A stretch of 64,000 bases of DNA from Natrinema gelatinilyticum (GTDB lineage: Archaea > Halobacteriota > Halobacteria > Halobacteriales > Natrialbaceae), in NCBI RefSeq assembly GCF_024266705.1, contig NZ_CP100756.1:2046001-2110000 (forward strand), read 5' to 3'. Each line of letters opens with the position of its first letter. Positions within the stretch are counted from its first letter, which is position 1. Positions 52,184-61,042 of this stretch are shown piece after piece. The notes below the pieces were generated by a model. The model was given only the letters and a program-made list of their open reading frames with translations, was not told where the DNA came from and did not search any database. Made by a program: the position numbers and the translations under genes.

Positions 52184-53584
52184 ATGGAACAAGACCCACT
52201 GACCTCGCGTATGCAACGACACAGGGACGACATGAGCGTGGTCGTTCCCGGGATCGGCGCGCCGAGTACCGTCGCCTGTCTCCGCTCGCTTCGACCACGC
52301 GGCATCCGAACGATTGTCGGCTCCGAGTCGCGGTCGACCCCGGCGGCCACGTCGGCGTATCGCGACGAATTCGTCGGCCTTCCGGACCCGGCGACGGATC
52401 TTCCCGGCTACGGAGACGCCTTGCTCTCGCTCGCCGAACGTCCGGACGTCGTGACGATCATCCCCGTTCGGGAGGAAGACGTCTACGTCCTTGCGGATCG
52501 AAAAGACGCGTTCGCTGACGAAATTGCGACTCTCTGGCCGGATTTCGACACGCTTCGACGCGTCCAGGACCGCATCGACCTCTTCGACGCGGCCGACGCA
52601 GCCGACGTCGCGGCCCCCGAGACCGAACGCCTCGACGAATGGGACGACTGGGATCAGGAGACGATCGTCAAACCCCGCTACACCGTGGCCGCCCCCGAGT
52701 ATCTCGGCCCGACGTTCGACTGCGCTGAGATCGGCTCCACCGAGTACCAGCGCCCCGGATCTCGACCGGATACGGCGGCGGAAATCGAGAAACGTGGTCA
52801 CATTCCGCTCGTCCAAGAACGGATCGCAGACCTGCGAGAGTTCGGCTTCTTCGCGCTCTACGATCACGGCGACCCCGTTGCGACCTTCCAGCACTGTCAG
52901 CGTCGGGGATGGGAGTATTGCGGCGGTCCGAGCGCATACCGAGAGTCGGTCCACATCCCGGAACTCGAATCCGCCGGTCGCGCGCTGCTCGACGAACTCG
53001 AGTGGCACGGCCTCGCGATGGTCGAGTTCCTCCGCGACCCCACGGACGGCGAGTTCAAGCTGATGGAGATAAACCCGCGCTTCTGGTCGTCGCTGCCGTT
53101 TTCCGTCCGAGTAGGTGCTGACTTCCCCTACTATTACTGGAAACTCGCGAACGACGAGTCGATTACGTCAACCCCGACGTACGAGGTCGGCATCGGCGGC
53201 CACCTCCTCCGTGGTGAACTCAGTTACCTCCACAGCGTGGCGACCAAAGAGTATCCGCTTGTGGATCGTCCCCCGCTTTCCGGAGCCATCCGCGAGGTCG
53301 CGGCGTCGATTCTCCGCCATCCCCGGTTCGATTACGCGGTCGGCGACGATCCGGTGCCGTTCTTCCAGGACAGCGTGAATCTCGTGCGGGCGTGGCTGAA
53401 TAGTCACGCCGACTCGGATCGGCCGGCCGGCGCGACAACGGAGGCGATGGCCGAAACCGGACGTCCGGACGACGGACGCGCGGAATCAACCGAAACGAGC
53501 GAAACGAGCCCGTCCGTCGACGGTGACTCGACGCGCTCGGTTCAGACTGACGGCGGCTCGCAATCCCACTCACGACGGTCCTGA
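52184..53584 (+). CDS. ATP-grasp ligase-type protein
   Basis: A 466-residue ATP-grasp enzyme. N-terminal pre-ATP-grasp domain (VVVPGIGAPSTVACLRSLRP, RGIRTIVGSESRS), central domain with nucleotide lysines (ETIVKPRYTVAAPEYLG) and the C-terminal metal site FKLMEINPRFWSSLPFSV (Glu and Asn ligands). It would join a carboxylate to an amine or thiol using ATP. A Ser/Thr/Asp-rich tail of about 50 residues follows. ATG 52184 is the first with a protein-like continuation; several later ATGs are possible. Confidence 0.85.
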   Translation: MEQDPLTSRMQRHRDDMSVVVPGIGAPSTVACLRSLRPRGIRTIVGSESRSTPAATSAYRDEFVGLPDPATDLPGYGDALLSLAERPDVVTIIPVREEDVYVLADRKDAFADEIATLWPDFDTLRRVQDRIDLFDAADAADVAAPETERLDEWDDWDQETIVKPRYTVAAPEYLGPTFDCAEIGSTEYQRPGSRPDTAAEIEKRGHIPLVQERIADLREFGFFALYDHGDPVATFQHCQRRGWEYCGGPSAYRESVHIPELESAGRALLDELEWHGLAMVEFLRDPTDGEFKLMEINPRFWSSLPFSVRVGADFPYYYWKLANDESITSTPTYEVGIGGHLLRGELSYLHSVATKEYPLVDRPPLSGAIREVAASILRHPRFDYAVGDDPVPFFQDSVNLVRAWLNSHADSDRPAGATTEAMAETGRPDDGRAESTETSETSPSVDGDSTRSVQTDGGSQSHSRRS

Positions 53585-53672
53585 CAGAGCCACGCCGAAG
53601 CGCTCCGGCCGAATCGCCCGCAACCGCCAACGCTTATCGGACTTCGCCCCCAGCTACGCAGTATGACTCGAG

Positions 53673-54677
53673 GTGGACCCAGTGGTCAGTAGCGAGGATG
53701 TCGGTCAACTAGTGATCGTCGTCGTCGGTGCGCTCGTGTTCGCAGCCATCGGTATCGTCCTGTTCGTCATCCTTCCGTCGACGCTGGCACAGCTGCTGGG
53801 CGTGGTCCTCGCACTCGGAACCGCTCTCGTCGGTATGCGTCTGGCGGGCAACGTCGCCAGATCGATATTCCCGGGCTACGACGTCGCCGAAGTGGCCGTC
53901 GAAGGCCCGATTGCCCGCGACGGCGGTGGCGGTCGATTTCCGTCCACTCCAGGGACGACGCCGGCCGACGATATCGTCGAACAGATCGATCGCGCGAACG
54001 ACGACGATAACGCACAGGCGCTTCTCCTGAAGCTGAACACGCCAGGGGGCGAGGTCGTGCCGAGCGACGATATCCGGCTCGCGGCAATGCGATTCGACGG
54101 CCCGACGATCGCCTACGCGACCGACGTCTGTGCCAGCGGCGGCTACTGGATCGCCAGCGGCTGTGACGAACTCTGGGCCCGCGAGGGGAGCATCGTCGGG
54201 TCCATCGGCGTTATCGGCTCGCGGATCAACGCGAGCGACTTCGCCGAGAAGGTCGGCCTCTCCTACGAGCGGTTCGCCGCCGGCGAGTACAAAGACGCCG
54301 GCACCGCACTCAAGGAAATCGACGAGGACGAACGCGCGTACCTCCAGGGGCTGATCGACGACTACTACGACACCTTCATCGAGCGCGTCAGCGATGGGCG
54401 AGACCTCGAGCCCGAATTCATCCGAGACACCGAGGCACGGATCTACCTCGGCGAGCAGGCCTTCGACCTCGACCTCGTCGATCGCCTCGGCACTCGCCGA
54501 GACATAGAGGGCGAGTTGGCCGACCGTCTCGACGTCGACGAGGTATCGGTCGAGAAATTCGAACCGAAGCGTCCGCTGATGGCTCGCGTCGGTGCCGGCG
54601 CTCAGACGGTCGCGTACGCCTTCGGTGCCGGAATCGCGGGCTTCGCCGACGAGCGCGGGTTCCGGCTGCGGAGCTGA
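53673..54677 (+). CDS. sppA: Signal peptide peptidase SppA (S49)
   Basis: A 334-residue membrane serine protease. Two N-terminal helices (LVIVVVGALVFAAIGIVLFV and LAQLLGVVLALGTALVGM), then the S49 domain VAEVAVEGPIARDGGG, ALLLKLNTPGGEVVPSDDI, the catalytic Ser in DVCASGGYWIASG and GSIVGSIGVIGSRIN, ending in EQAFDLDLVDRLGTRRDIE. It degrades leftover signal peptides or short membrane peptides. Start is GTG 53673. Confidence 0.9.
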   Translation: MDPVVSSEDVGQLVIVVVGALVFAAIGIVLFVILPSTLAQLLGVVLALGTALVGMRLAGNVARSIFPGYDVAEVAVEGPIARDGGGGRFPSTPGTTPADDIVEQIDRANDDDNAQALLLKLNTPGGEVVPSDDIRLAAMRFDGPTIAYATDVCASGGYWIASGCDELWAREGSIVGSIGVIGSRINASDFAEKVGLSYERFAAGEYKDAGTALKEIDEDERAYLQGLIDDYYDTFIERVSDGRDLEPEFIRDTEARIYLGEQAFDLDLVDRLGTRRDIEGELADRLDVDEVSVEKFEPKRPLMARVGAGAQTVAYAFGAGIAGFADERGFRLRS

Positions 54678-54869
54678 GTCGACTGCCACTCGTGCGCGAA
54701 CCGATATAGCGGTCGAACCGGCCGCCGACCTCCACGGCACCGACCGACGGAGCGTCCGCGATCGATTCGAGCGCCGGACCGGCGCCGGCTTGATGCTCGA
54801 CGGTCCCGTCGCGATCGATGTGATCGCGGTGCTGGACACGGCCACGGGGGTAGTCGAACGAGTAAGTGG

Positions 54870-54875
54870 TTTTAT
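54870..54875 (+). promoter_or_regulatory. TATA box of the DUF373 gene
   Basis: TTTTAT, centred about 28 bases before the GTG at 54901. It supports the leaderless GTG start over any upstream in-frame codon. Confidence 0.5.
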
Positions 54876-54900
54876 CGTTACACGGAATGCAACAGCTATC

Positions 54901-56208
54901 GTGACTACGCTGGTCGTCTGCCTTGATCGGACCGACGACGTCGGCCGCAAGACCGGCCTCCGCTCGCCCGTCGTCGGTTGGGAGGCAGTTCGCGCGCTCG
55001 TGACCGATGTCGGCCTCGCAGATCCGGAGGACTCGGGGGTCAACACCCTGCTCGAGTCGCTCCGCGTCGCACAGAACCTGCGCGACGAGAACGAGGAAGT
55101 CGTCGTCGCGGTCGTCTCTGGAGACCACGATTCGATGGTATCGGCCGATCGAGCGGTCGCCGAGCAACTGGACGGACTCCTCGCCGACTACGAACCCGAT
55201 TCGGCGGTCGTCGTGACAGATAGCGCGGATGACGAGCGGCTGATCCCGATCGTGGAGAGCCGCGTTCGGGTCGATTCCGTCGACCGGGTCGTCGTCCGCC
55301 AGGCCCGCGACATAGAGTCGACGTATTATCTGCTCAAGCAGTTCCTGGCCGACGAGGAGCTCCGCCAGACGGTGCTGGTCCCGATCGGGTTGACACTGCT
55401 GGTCTTCCCGCTGCTCGCGACCATCTCCGGCCCTGCGGAGGGTGCGGCCGCGATCACGACCGTCATCGGACTCTTCTTGCTTTACAAGGGGTTCAACATC
55501 GACGAGCGGCTGACCAGACTCGCTCATCAGACGCGGGAGTCGCTTTACTCCGGCCAGGTGTCGGTCGTCACCTACGTGGTCGCGGCCGGACTGACCTTCG
55601 TCGGCCTGTTCGTCGGCGCACTCGGCGTGTCGAACCTCGGTGAAACGCCGGGTGTGGTGATCCCCGCGACGCAGTTCGCCTTCGATAGCATCCCCTGGCT
55701 CGCAATGGCCGCACTGACCGCAAGCGTCGGTCGATTACTCGACGAGGCGATCGGCGAGGAACCGATCCGCAGTTCGTTTCTCAACCTGCCGTTCATCGTC
55801 GTCGCGGTTAGTCTAGTCGTCCGCGGGTTCTCTGCGTACTTCCTCGAGCAACAGGACGTGGTCGATTCGTTCGTCGTCCCGGCGGCGGAACTCGGGGTTC
55901 TCTCGAACGAACGGTTCGTGATGGGTGCCGGCGAACGGCTCGCGCTGTTCGTCGTTACTGCGATCGTGGTGAGCCTCATCGGCGCGCAGGTCGCGTCGGT
56001 CGTCTCCGGCTCCGGTGACGGCGGCTCCGACGCGGAACGTACTGACAGCAGTGACGGATCCGATGGGGCGGTCGAGCGTGACTCGACGACCGATGCGACC
56101 TCCGACCGTGAGGACAGGTCGCTATCGGATCGAGCGGACCCCGAACTCACCGACGGTGGCGCTGACGCGAACGCAGACCCGTACTCGTTGAACGACCGTG
56201 ACCGGTGA
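54901..56208 (+). CDS. DUF373 family membrane protein
   Basis: A 435-residue protein starting VTTLVVCLDRTDDVGRKTGL, the distinctive DUF373 N-terminus (a nucleotide- or ligand-binding-like soluble domain of about 150 residues), then six or so membrane helices (VLVPIGLTLLVFPLLATI, VTYVVAAGLTFVGLFVGALG, and others to LALFVVTAIVVSLIGAQVAS) and an acidic low-complexity tail. DUF373 proteins are widespread in archaea with unknown function. GTG 54901 is strongly supported by the TATA box. Confidence 0.92.
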   Translation: MTTLVVCLDRTDDVGRKTGLRSPVVGWEAVRALVTDVGLADPEDSGVNTLLESLRVAQNLRDENEEVVVAVVSGDHDSMVSADRAVAEQLDGLLADYEPDSAVVVTDSADDERLIPIVESRVRVDSVDRVVVRQARDIESTYYLLKQFLADEELRQTVLVPIGLTLLVFPLLATISGPAEGAAAITTVIGLFLLYKGFNIDERLTRLAHQTRESLYSGQVSVVTYVVAAGLTFVGLFVGALGVSNLGETPGVVIPATQFAFDSIPWLAMAALTASVGRLLDEAIGEEPIRSSFLNLPFIVVAVSLVVRGFSAYFLEQQDVVDSFVVPAAELGVLSNERFVMGAGERLALFVVTAIVVSLIGAQVASVVSGSGDGGSDAERTDSSDGSDGAVERDSTTDATSDREDRSLSDRADPELTDGGADANADPYSLNDRDR

Positions 56209-56295
56209 CTCGTCCCTGGATCGCTTGGGGCTCAGGTCAGATCGTCCCGTCTCCGAACTCGGTATCCATTTACCCGTTCCTCTTCACTACCGACT

Positions 56296-57021
56296 ATGAG
56301 CGATGCAGACGGTGCGTGGATGAGCCTCTTTTCCGGCGGCAAGGACTCGGCGTGGGCGCTGTATCGAGCCATTGAACGCGGGCTACCGGTCGAACGGCTG
56401 GTTACTGTCCATCCCGAGGGTGACTCGTACATGTATCACGTCCCGGCGACGGACCTCACCGCGCTCGCGGCCGAGAGCATCGGTATCGAATTGATCGACG
56501 TCGAACCCGAGGACTTCGGAGCCGAGGTCGCCGTCGACTCGAGTAGCCAGGGCGACGATGAACTCGAGCCCCTGGAGGCCGCCCTCGCCGATCTCGACCG
56601 CGAACTGCCGGGCGGCGTTGCTGGCGTCACGGCGGGTGCCGTCGAGAGCGAGTACCAGACCAGCCGCATTCGCGGGATGTGCGACCGCCTCGGCTGTGAA
56701 CTCTTCGCCCCGCTCTGGCAGCAGGATCCCCGGGGGCTGGCCGACGCGATGCTCGAGGCCGGCTTCGAGATCACGATCGTTCAGGTCGCAGCCCACGGAT
56801 TGGACGAATCGTGGCTGGGCCGCACGCTCGACCGCGAGGCAATCGCCGACCTCGAGGCGCTCAACGAGGAGTACGGCGTCCACATCCTGGGTGAGGGTGG
56901 CGGGTTCGAGACGTTTGTGGTGGACGGGCCGCACATGGATCGGCGGATCGATCTCGAGTACGAGACCGAGTGGGACGGGACGCGGGGGCGGGTGCGGATC
57001 ACGGACGCTCGGCTCGAGTGA
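56296..57021 (+). CDS. dph6: Diphthine-ammonia ligase (Dph6-like, ATP-PPase)
   Basis: A 241-residue adenylating amidotransferase of the N-type ATP-PPase fold; the PP-loop is WMSLFSGGKDSAWALYRAIE. The region EYQTSRIRGMCDRLGCELFA and APLWQQDPRGLADAMLEAGF is typical of the Dph6/DUF71 group, which converts diphthine to diphthamide on elongation factor 2. The last strand VHILGEGGGFETFVVDGPHM is also conserved. Confidence 0.92.
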   Translation: MSDADGAWMSLFSGGKDSAWALYRAIERGLPVERLVTVHPEGDSYMYHVPATDLTALAAESIGIELIDVEPEDFGAEVAVDSSSQGDDELEPLEAALADLDRELPGGVAGVTAGAVESEYQTSRIRGMCDRLGCELFAPLWQQDPRGLADAMLEAGFEITIVQVAAHGLDESWLGRTLDREAIADLEALNEEYGVHILGEGGGFETFVVDGPHMDRRIDLEYETEWDGTRGRVRITDARLE

Positions 57022-57099
57022 CGGGCCGCGAACGGACGCAGTGAGAGAGCGGCTTTTTGGTCCAGATTCACGTTGCGTCTTCCCGGCGACGATTTTCGC

Positions 57100-57567
57100 A
57101 TGATCGAGAACGACCGCGAGCTGTTGGTTCGGGAGCTGCACGAACGCTACCACATCGACCGCGAACTCGAGGACCTGTCGTCGGAACTGGCCGAGGCCGC
57201 GAGCGACGAGGCGCTCGAGGAGTTTTGCATGGCCCACGGCGAGCGAACGACGGAGCAGGTGGTGCGGCTCAAACCGATCTTCGACGCGACCGAGGCCGAA
57301 CCCCCACTGGTCGAGAACCCAGTTCTCGAGGGATTGCGGACGGACCGCGAGGACATCGTGGGGGACCTTCGGGAGCCGGTACTCGGCGACCTCGTCGAGA
57401 CGGAACTGGGACGGGGAATCGAACGGCTGGAAATAACGAAACTCGAGACCCTGCTCGCACTCACCGACCGGATCGACTTCCCGAGCGAGGTCACCGATCC
57501 GCTGGAGCAGACCAGGGCGGATGCCGAAACCGGTCTCGAGCAGGTCCGGGAACTGACCGCCGTGTGA
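57100..57567 (+). CDS. DUF892 (YciF-like) ferritin-fold protein
   Basis: A 155-residue four-helix protein: RELLVRELHERYHIDRELED, LSSELAEAASDEALEEFCMA (Glu/His ligands of the di-iron site) and HGERTTEQVVRLKPIFDATE, a DUF892 pattern. Such proteins are ferritin-like stress proteins. Start MIENDRELLV at 57100; the nine upstream codons do not match. It ends 48 bases from the convergent HhH gene. Confidence 0.85.
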   Translation: MIENDRELLVRELHERYHIDRELEDLSSELAEAASDEALEEFCMAHGERTTEQVVRLKPIFDATEAEPPLVENPVLEGLRTDREDIVGDLREPVLGDLVETELGRGIERLEITKLETLLALTDRIDFPSEVTDPLEQTRADAETGLEQVRELTAV

Positions 57568-57615
57568 GCTGGCGGTTCGCGGCGGACCTGACGACCGGCC
57601 GACGGTCGCTGTCAT

Positions 57616-58323
57616 TCACACGTGACGGACGGCATCGAGAACCGCGTCGCGTTCGGACGGGTCGGTAGCCGTCCACCACGCAACCCGGTCGAGTTCGAGC
57701 GGGCTGAACCCCGAGGCGAACGCCAGCCACTCGGCGGAGGCGATCGTCCGCAGACCCGTCGTCGTCTCGATCGGTGACTCTTCCAGGTCGTCGTCGACCG
57801 CCGTAAGCAGTCGCTCGATCGTCGGATCCGGCGTGACGGTTGCGACGCCGGCCAGCTGGCGGAGATACTGAAACGTCGCCGGGCCGATGCCCGAGATTGC
57901 CCCGATGGAGTCCTCGTCGTAGCCGTAGGGGTCGGCCGTTTGTGCCCAGTCGCTCAGCGCGGTGAGATCGTCGTCGGCCGATCGGTCTGTGAGAACGCGT
58001 GCGGTCCTACAGAGGACACGTCGCTTGCGTTGCGCACCGAAGGCAGCCACGAGGTCGTCGTCTTCGACGTCGATGGCCGCCATCTCACTGAAGGACGTGA
58101 CTCGATCGGGTACGACGAAGGCGTCACGAAATCGCTCGACGGCTGGCCTGATTCCGTCGATGAAGCGCTGACCGGTCGTCGCGGCGGCAGCCTCGGCGAC
58201 GAGCAACACCGGATCGTCCCCCGTCCAGCGACGATACGCGAGGAAGTCTCCGGCGAGTTCCTCGTATGGGACGTCCTCGGCGTACGGCTCGAGGACCGCT
58301 CGAACCGTCTCGTCAGGTTGCAT
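57616..58323 (-). CDS. Helix-hairpin-helix protein, HhH-GPD-like fold
   Basis: A 235-residue helical protein with one HhH motif, AISGIGPATFQYLRQLAGVA, followed by VTPDPTIERLL where glycosylases of the HhH-GPD family place the catalytic Asp (compare the VDxHV pattern). DNA binding is likely; glycosylase activity is uncertain. ATG 58321-58323 is chosen over a GTG at 58338 because the AT box (complement of 58349-58358) would place the start site between them. Confidence 0.75.
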   Translation of the reverse strand: MQPDETVRAVLEPYAEDVPYEELAGDFLAYRRWTGDDPVLLVAEAAAATTGQRFIDGIRPAVERFRDAFVVPDRVTSFSEMAAIDVEDDDLVAAFGAQRKRRVLCRTARVLTDRSADDDLTALSDWAQTADPYGYDEDSIGAISGIGPATFQYLRQLAGVATVTPDPTIERLLTAVDDDLEESPIETTTGLRTIASAEWLAFASGFSPLELDRVAWWTATDPSERDAVLDAVRHV

Positions 58324-58409
58324 GACCGTTGTCCCCACGTATCACACGGCGGACTCATATCTGTATCGACTGGTTCGAGTGAACCGATGACGACTGGACT
58401 CGACCGGGG

Positions 58410-59384
58410 TCACTCGTCCGTACCGTTCGTAATCGTCGTGTGCGCCCCGATGAGCGCCCCGGCGAGGTCGAGGTCTTCGATGTGGGTCCCCTGGTCGATG
58501 ATCGAGCGGCGGATGTCGCCGTTCTCGACCACCGCGTCCGGAAATATGACTGTGTGTTCGAGGGTCGTCTCTTCGAGCGTGACGTCGTCCATGACGTGGA
58601 CGTTCTCACCGATAGTCGCGTCTTCGAGGGAGGCCGACTCGGCGACCAGCGACTCACCGTTCAAGTGCCAGGCAACGGCGTCGAGATAACTCTCTGGGGT
58701 ACCAATGTCGAACCACGCACCTTCGAACGTGTAGGCGTAGGTCGCCTCGCGGTTCTGGAGCCACTGGACGAACCAGCCGGGTTCGTCGGGATTGTGGCCG
58801 TCCTCGAGATAGGTCGGAAGCAAGTCGAGCGAATCCTGTGGGAACGCATAGCAGGCAATCGAAACGAGCGTGCTCTTCGGATCGTCGGGTTTTTCTTGGA
58901 AATCGATGACGCGGTCGCCCTCGATATCGACCAGGCCGTAGGATTTGGCCTTTTCGCGGGAGCCGACATCGTAGGCGGCGAGTGTGGGCGCGTCGTGGTC
59001 CTCGAAGTAGTCGAGGAACTCCGAGACGGCGAAACTGATCAGGTTGTCGCCGGCGATGACCAGCAGATCATCGTCGACGTTCTCGCGGTCGATCAACTGG
59101 GCGAGCGCCCCGACGACACCGAATTTATCCTCTTCTTCCGTCGTGTCCTCGACCGAAAGCTTCGGTTTGTCGAAGTCGCTGTTGGCCAGGTGTGCCTCGA
59201 AGTCGGGGGCGAACCGCTCGTTCGTACTCACGTAGACAGCGTCAATCCGGTCGTCCGCTTCCAGGTCCGCGAAGATCCGATCGATGACGGTCGATTCACC
59301 GATTGGGAGAAACATCTTGGGCCGGTGCTTGGTAATCGGCCACATTCGCGTCGCGTACCCGCCTGCAAGAACGACGGCCTTCAT
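58410..59384 (-). CDS. Sugar-phosphate nucleotidyltransferase
   Basis: A 324-residue enzyme that activates a sugar 1-phosphate with NTP. The signature MKAVVLAGGYATRMWPITKH with RPKMFLPIGESTVID, then DDDLLVIAGDNLISFAVSEF and SYGLVDIEGDRVIDFQEKPD, matches the glucose-1-phosphate thymidylyl/uridylyl group. The C-terminal part is a left-handed beta-helix with hexapeptide-like repeats (SASLEDATIGENVHVMDDVT). It probably supplies nucleotide sugars for glycosylation; no partner genes adjoin. Start at 59382-59384. Confidence 0.9.
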   Translation of the reverse strand: MKAVVLAGGYATRMWPITKHRPKMFLPIGESTVIDRIFADLEADDRIDAVYVSTNERFAPDFEAHLANSDFDKPKLSVEDTTEEEDKFGVVGALAQLIDRENVDDDLLVIAGDNLISFAVSEFLDYFEDHDAPTLAAYDVGSREKAKSYGLVDIEGDRVIDFQEKPDDPKSTLVSIACYAFPQDSLDLLPTYLEDGHNPDEPGWFVQWLQNREATYAYTFEGAWFDIGTPESYLDAVAWHLNGESLVAESASLEDATIGENVHVMDDVTLEETTLEHTVIFPDAVVENGDIRRSIIDQGTHIEDLDLAGALIGAHTTITNGTDE

Positions 59385-59568
59385 GCCCCGGTGTTCTCCA
59401 GCAGGGGCTAAGTTACTTGTCCTTCTTCGAGATCCGCGACCGTTGCCCGCCCAACTCGAGACGCGGTCGCCCGGTGTGTCGCGACGATGGTCGAGATTCC
59501 GACTGCGGTACCGGTTCGCGGGAATCGCCGGACGAGTGCGGCGATTCCGCTCGGACGATGGCCAATAG

Positions 59569-59574
59569 TATATA
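59569..59574 (+). promoter_or_regulatory. TATA box of the HTH/zinc-ribbon gene
   Basis: TATATA centred about 27 bases before ATG 59599; it selects that ATG over the GTG at 59587, four codons upstream, which would fall before the expected start site. Confidence 0.55.
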
Positions 59575-59598
59575 CCCGAGAGGGCCGTGAGCCAACGT

Positions 59599-59889
59599 AT
59601 GCGAGAGGCCGACGAAACGACGCGACAGCGCCTCGCCGACGCCCTCCGCGACGAACCGGCGACGCCGAGCGAACTGGCTGTACTGCTCGATCTGACCCCC
59701 CACGCCGCAGTCCGCCACGTCGAACACGTCTCCCGCTCGGTCGACGGAACCGACGAGCAACTCCTCGTCGCACCTCCCACGTGTCGGGACTGCGGTTTCG
59801 ACGACTACGACGATCTGTTGAACCTCCCCTCGCGGTGTCCCAAGTGCAAGAGCGAGTCGATCGACGAGCCGATCTTCACGATCGAGTGA
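59599..59889 (+). CDS. HTH regulator with C-terminal zinc ribbon
   Basis: A 96-residue protein: winged-helix N-terminus (RQRLADALRDEPATPSELAV and LTPHAAVRHVEHVSRS) and a zinc ribbon CRDCGFDDYDDLLNLPSRCP then KCKS. The layout matches a common haloarchaeal transcriptional regulator family. Leaderless. No target can be named. It is followed by a 190-base gap. Confidence 0.85.
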   Translation: MREADETTRQRLADALRDEPATPSELAVLLDLTPHAAVRHVEHVSRSVDGTDEQLLVAPPTCRDCGFDDYDDLLNLPSRCPKCKSESIDEPIFTIE

Positions 59890-60079
59890 TCTCGATCGAC
59901 AGTCATCGACTATCGACTGTACGCAGCGAATATAGATTCTGAACCGGATTCGACACTAATATTTAGGCTGCAGGCGAGACCCCGATACGAACCCTCGAAC
60001 GAGCGCCGTTCCGTCCCATCGGTAGCACGTCGGGCCCGTTCTCCATTACGGCCGTTCGCGCGAGGACCACTGAGTATAC

Positions 60080-60439
60080 ATGACTTACACCCCCCACTCG
60101 GACCTCGACGTCGTCGAGTTCGTACAGCAGATGCTCGACTGGCTCGACGAGGACGACGTGTCGGCCGAGGCGATGACCGACGCGTTCTCACTGCTGGCAG
60201 ACCGGCGCCGACGCCTTCTACTCGAGGTCATGCGCACCTACGAGGAGGAGCTAACGCTCCCGGATGCGGCAGAGGAAGTCGCTGTCCGCGAAACGGGCGA
60301 CATCGTGACCGATATCCCGGCCGAACAAGTTACGGAAGTGTATCTCTCGCTGTACCACGATCACCTCCCGCGGCTGGTCGACGCGGGTCTGCTCGAGTAC
60401 GATCAGGAACGAGATCTGGTCGCTCCGGCCGCCGTCTAG
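60080..60439 (+). CDS. DUF7344-type winged-helix protein
   Basis: A 119-residue regulator-like protein with AFSLLADRRRRLLLEVMRTY (recognition helix region) and TEVYLSLYHDHLPRLVDAGL, followed by LEYDQERDLVAP. This matches the haloarchaeal DUF7344 HTH family, usually found in several copies per genome. A TAATATTTA box lies near 59958-59966, giving a leader of about 90 bases. Targets unknown. Confidence 0.8.
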   Translation: MTYTPHSDLDVVEFVQQMLDWLDEDDVSAEAMTDAFSLLADRRRRLLLEVMRTYEEELTLPDAAEEVAVRETGDIVTDIPAEQVTEVYLSLYHDHLPRLVDAGLLEYDQERDLVAPAAV

Positions 60440-60579
60440 AACTCGACGTTCGACGTCGACGTCCGGTCGAGCGTCCTGCCTTCTCTCTCACCGAGGCCGA
60501 CGAACTTGTAGTCCTCGTCGGTCAGATAGACGTCGCTATCAGCGATCTCTATCTCGAGTTCGGTGAGATACGCACCCTC
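60436..60579 (-). pseudogene. C-terminal remnant of an unknown gene
   Basis: On the minus strand the sequence from about 60579 down to 60436 reads LTELEIEIADSDVYLTDEDY then KFVGLGEREGRTLDRTSTS and NVEF, with codon use like a real protein end. Upstream in the same frame the sequence runs straight into palindromic repeat E, so the N-terminal part has been lost. Family not recognised. Confidence 0.4.
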
Positions 60580-60647
60580 ATACGGTCTGCTGTAACGATG
60601 TACCGGTGCAACCGCAGGGCGGTCGCGGTTGCACCGGCAATGACTTA
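60580..60647. repeat. Palindromic intergenic repeat, copy E (3' end decayed)
   Basis: Left arm and loop are intact (ATACGGTCTGCTGTAACG, CCGGTGCAACCGC, loop AGGGCGGTC, right inner arm GCGGTTGCACCGG). The right arm matches to about 60644 (GCAATGAC) and then diverges. Orientation like copies B and D. Confidence 0.8.
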
Positions 60648-60855
60648 CCCCTATGCGCTGACCGCCAAATCGGCCGTAGCTGCCGCCGAACGCGTCCTCA
60701 AACGCGGAGATCGGATTCCGGTGGGGTTCCAGACTCCCTCGTCGGCGTTTGGGATTGAGTTTGCACTCGAACGGCCCGGAATCGAGCGCGAACCGACCGC
60801 GACACCGACCGATTCGGACGAGCGAAGCAGGACAACGGTCGAAGTAGACGATTGA
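60640..60855 (+). pseudogene. C-terminal remnant, saccharopine dehydrogenase-like (tentative)
   Basis: In the frame from 60640: MTYPYALTAKSAVAAAERVL then KRGDRIPVGFQTPSSAFGIE, FALERPGIE and an acidic end TTVEVDD. The GFQTPSSAFG region resembles the end of saccharopine-dehydrogenase-like oxidoreductases (GVLTPATAMG type). About 70 residues remain; the N-terminal side is cut by repeat E. The rest of the gap to 61043 shows nothing I can support. Confidence 0.4.
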
Positions 60856-61042
60856 CGGATCCTGGTCGCCGCGGTAGCCGTGCGAGCCCTGGAATCGGCA
60901 TATTTCACTCGCGTGAAAACACGCCACTCGAGCCAGCGCCACGCGTGTAACTCACCCATCGTTCCGCGACAACCAGGAAAACGTACCGACGTAGTGGATC
61001 GCAGACCGCGATTTCGATTCCGTACGGTTTCAGCGGCTTTCG

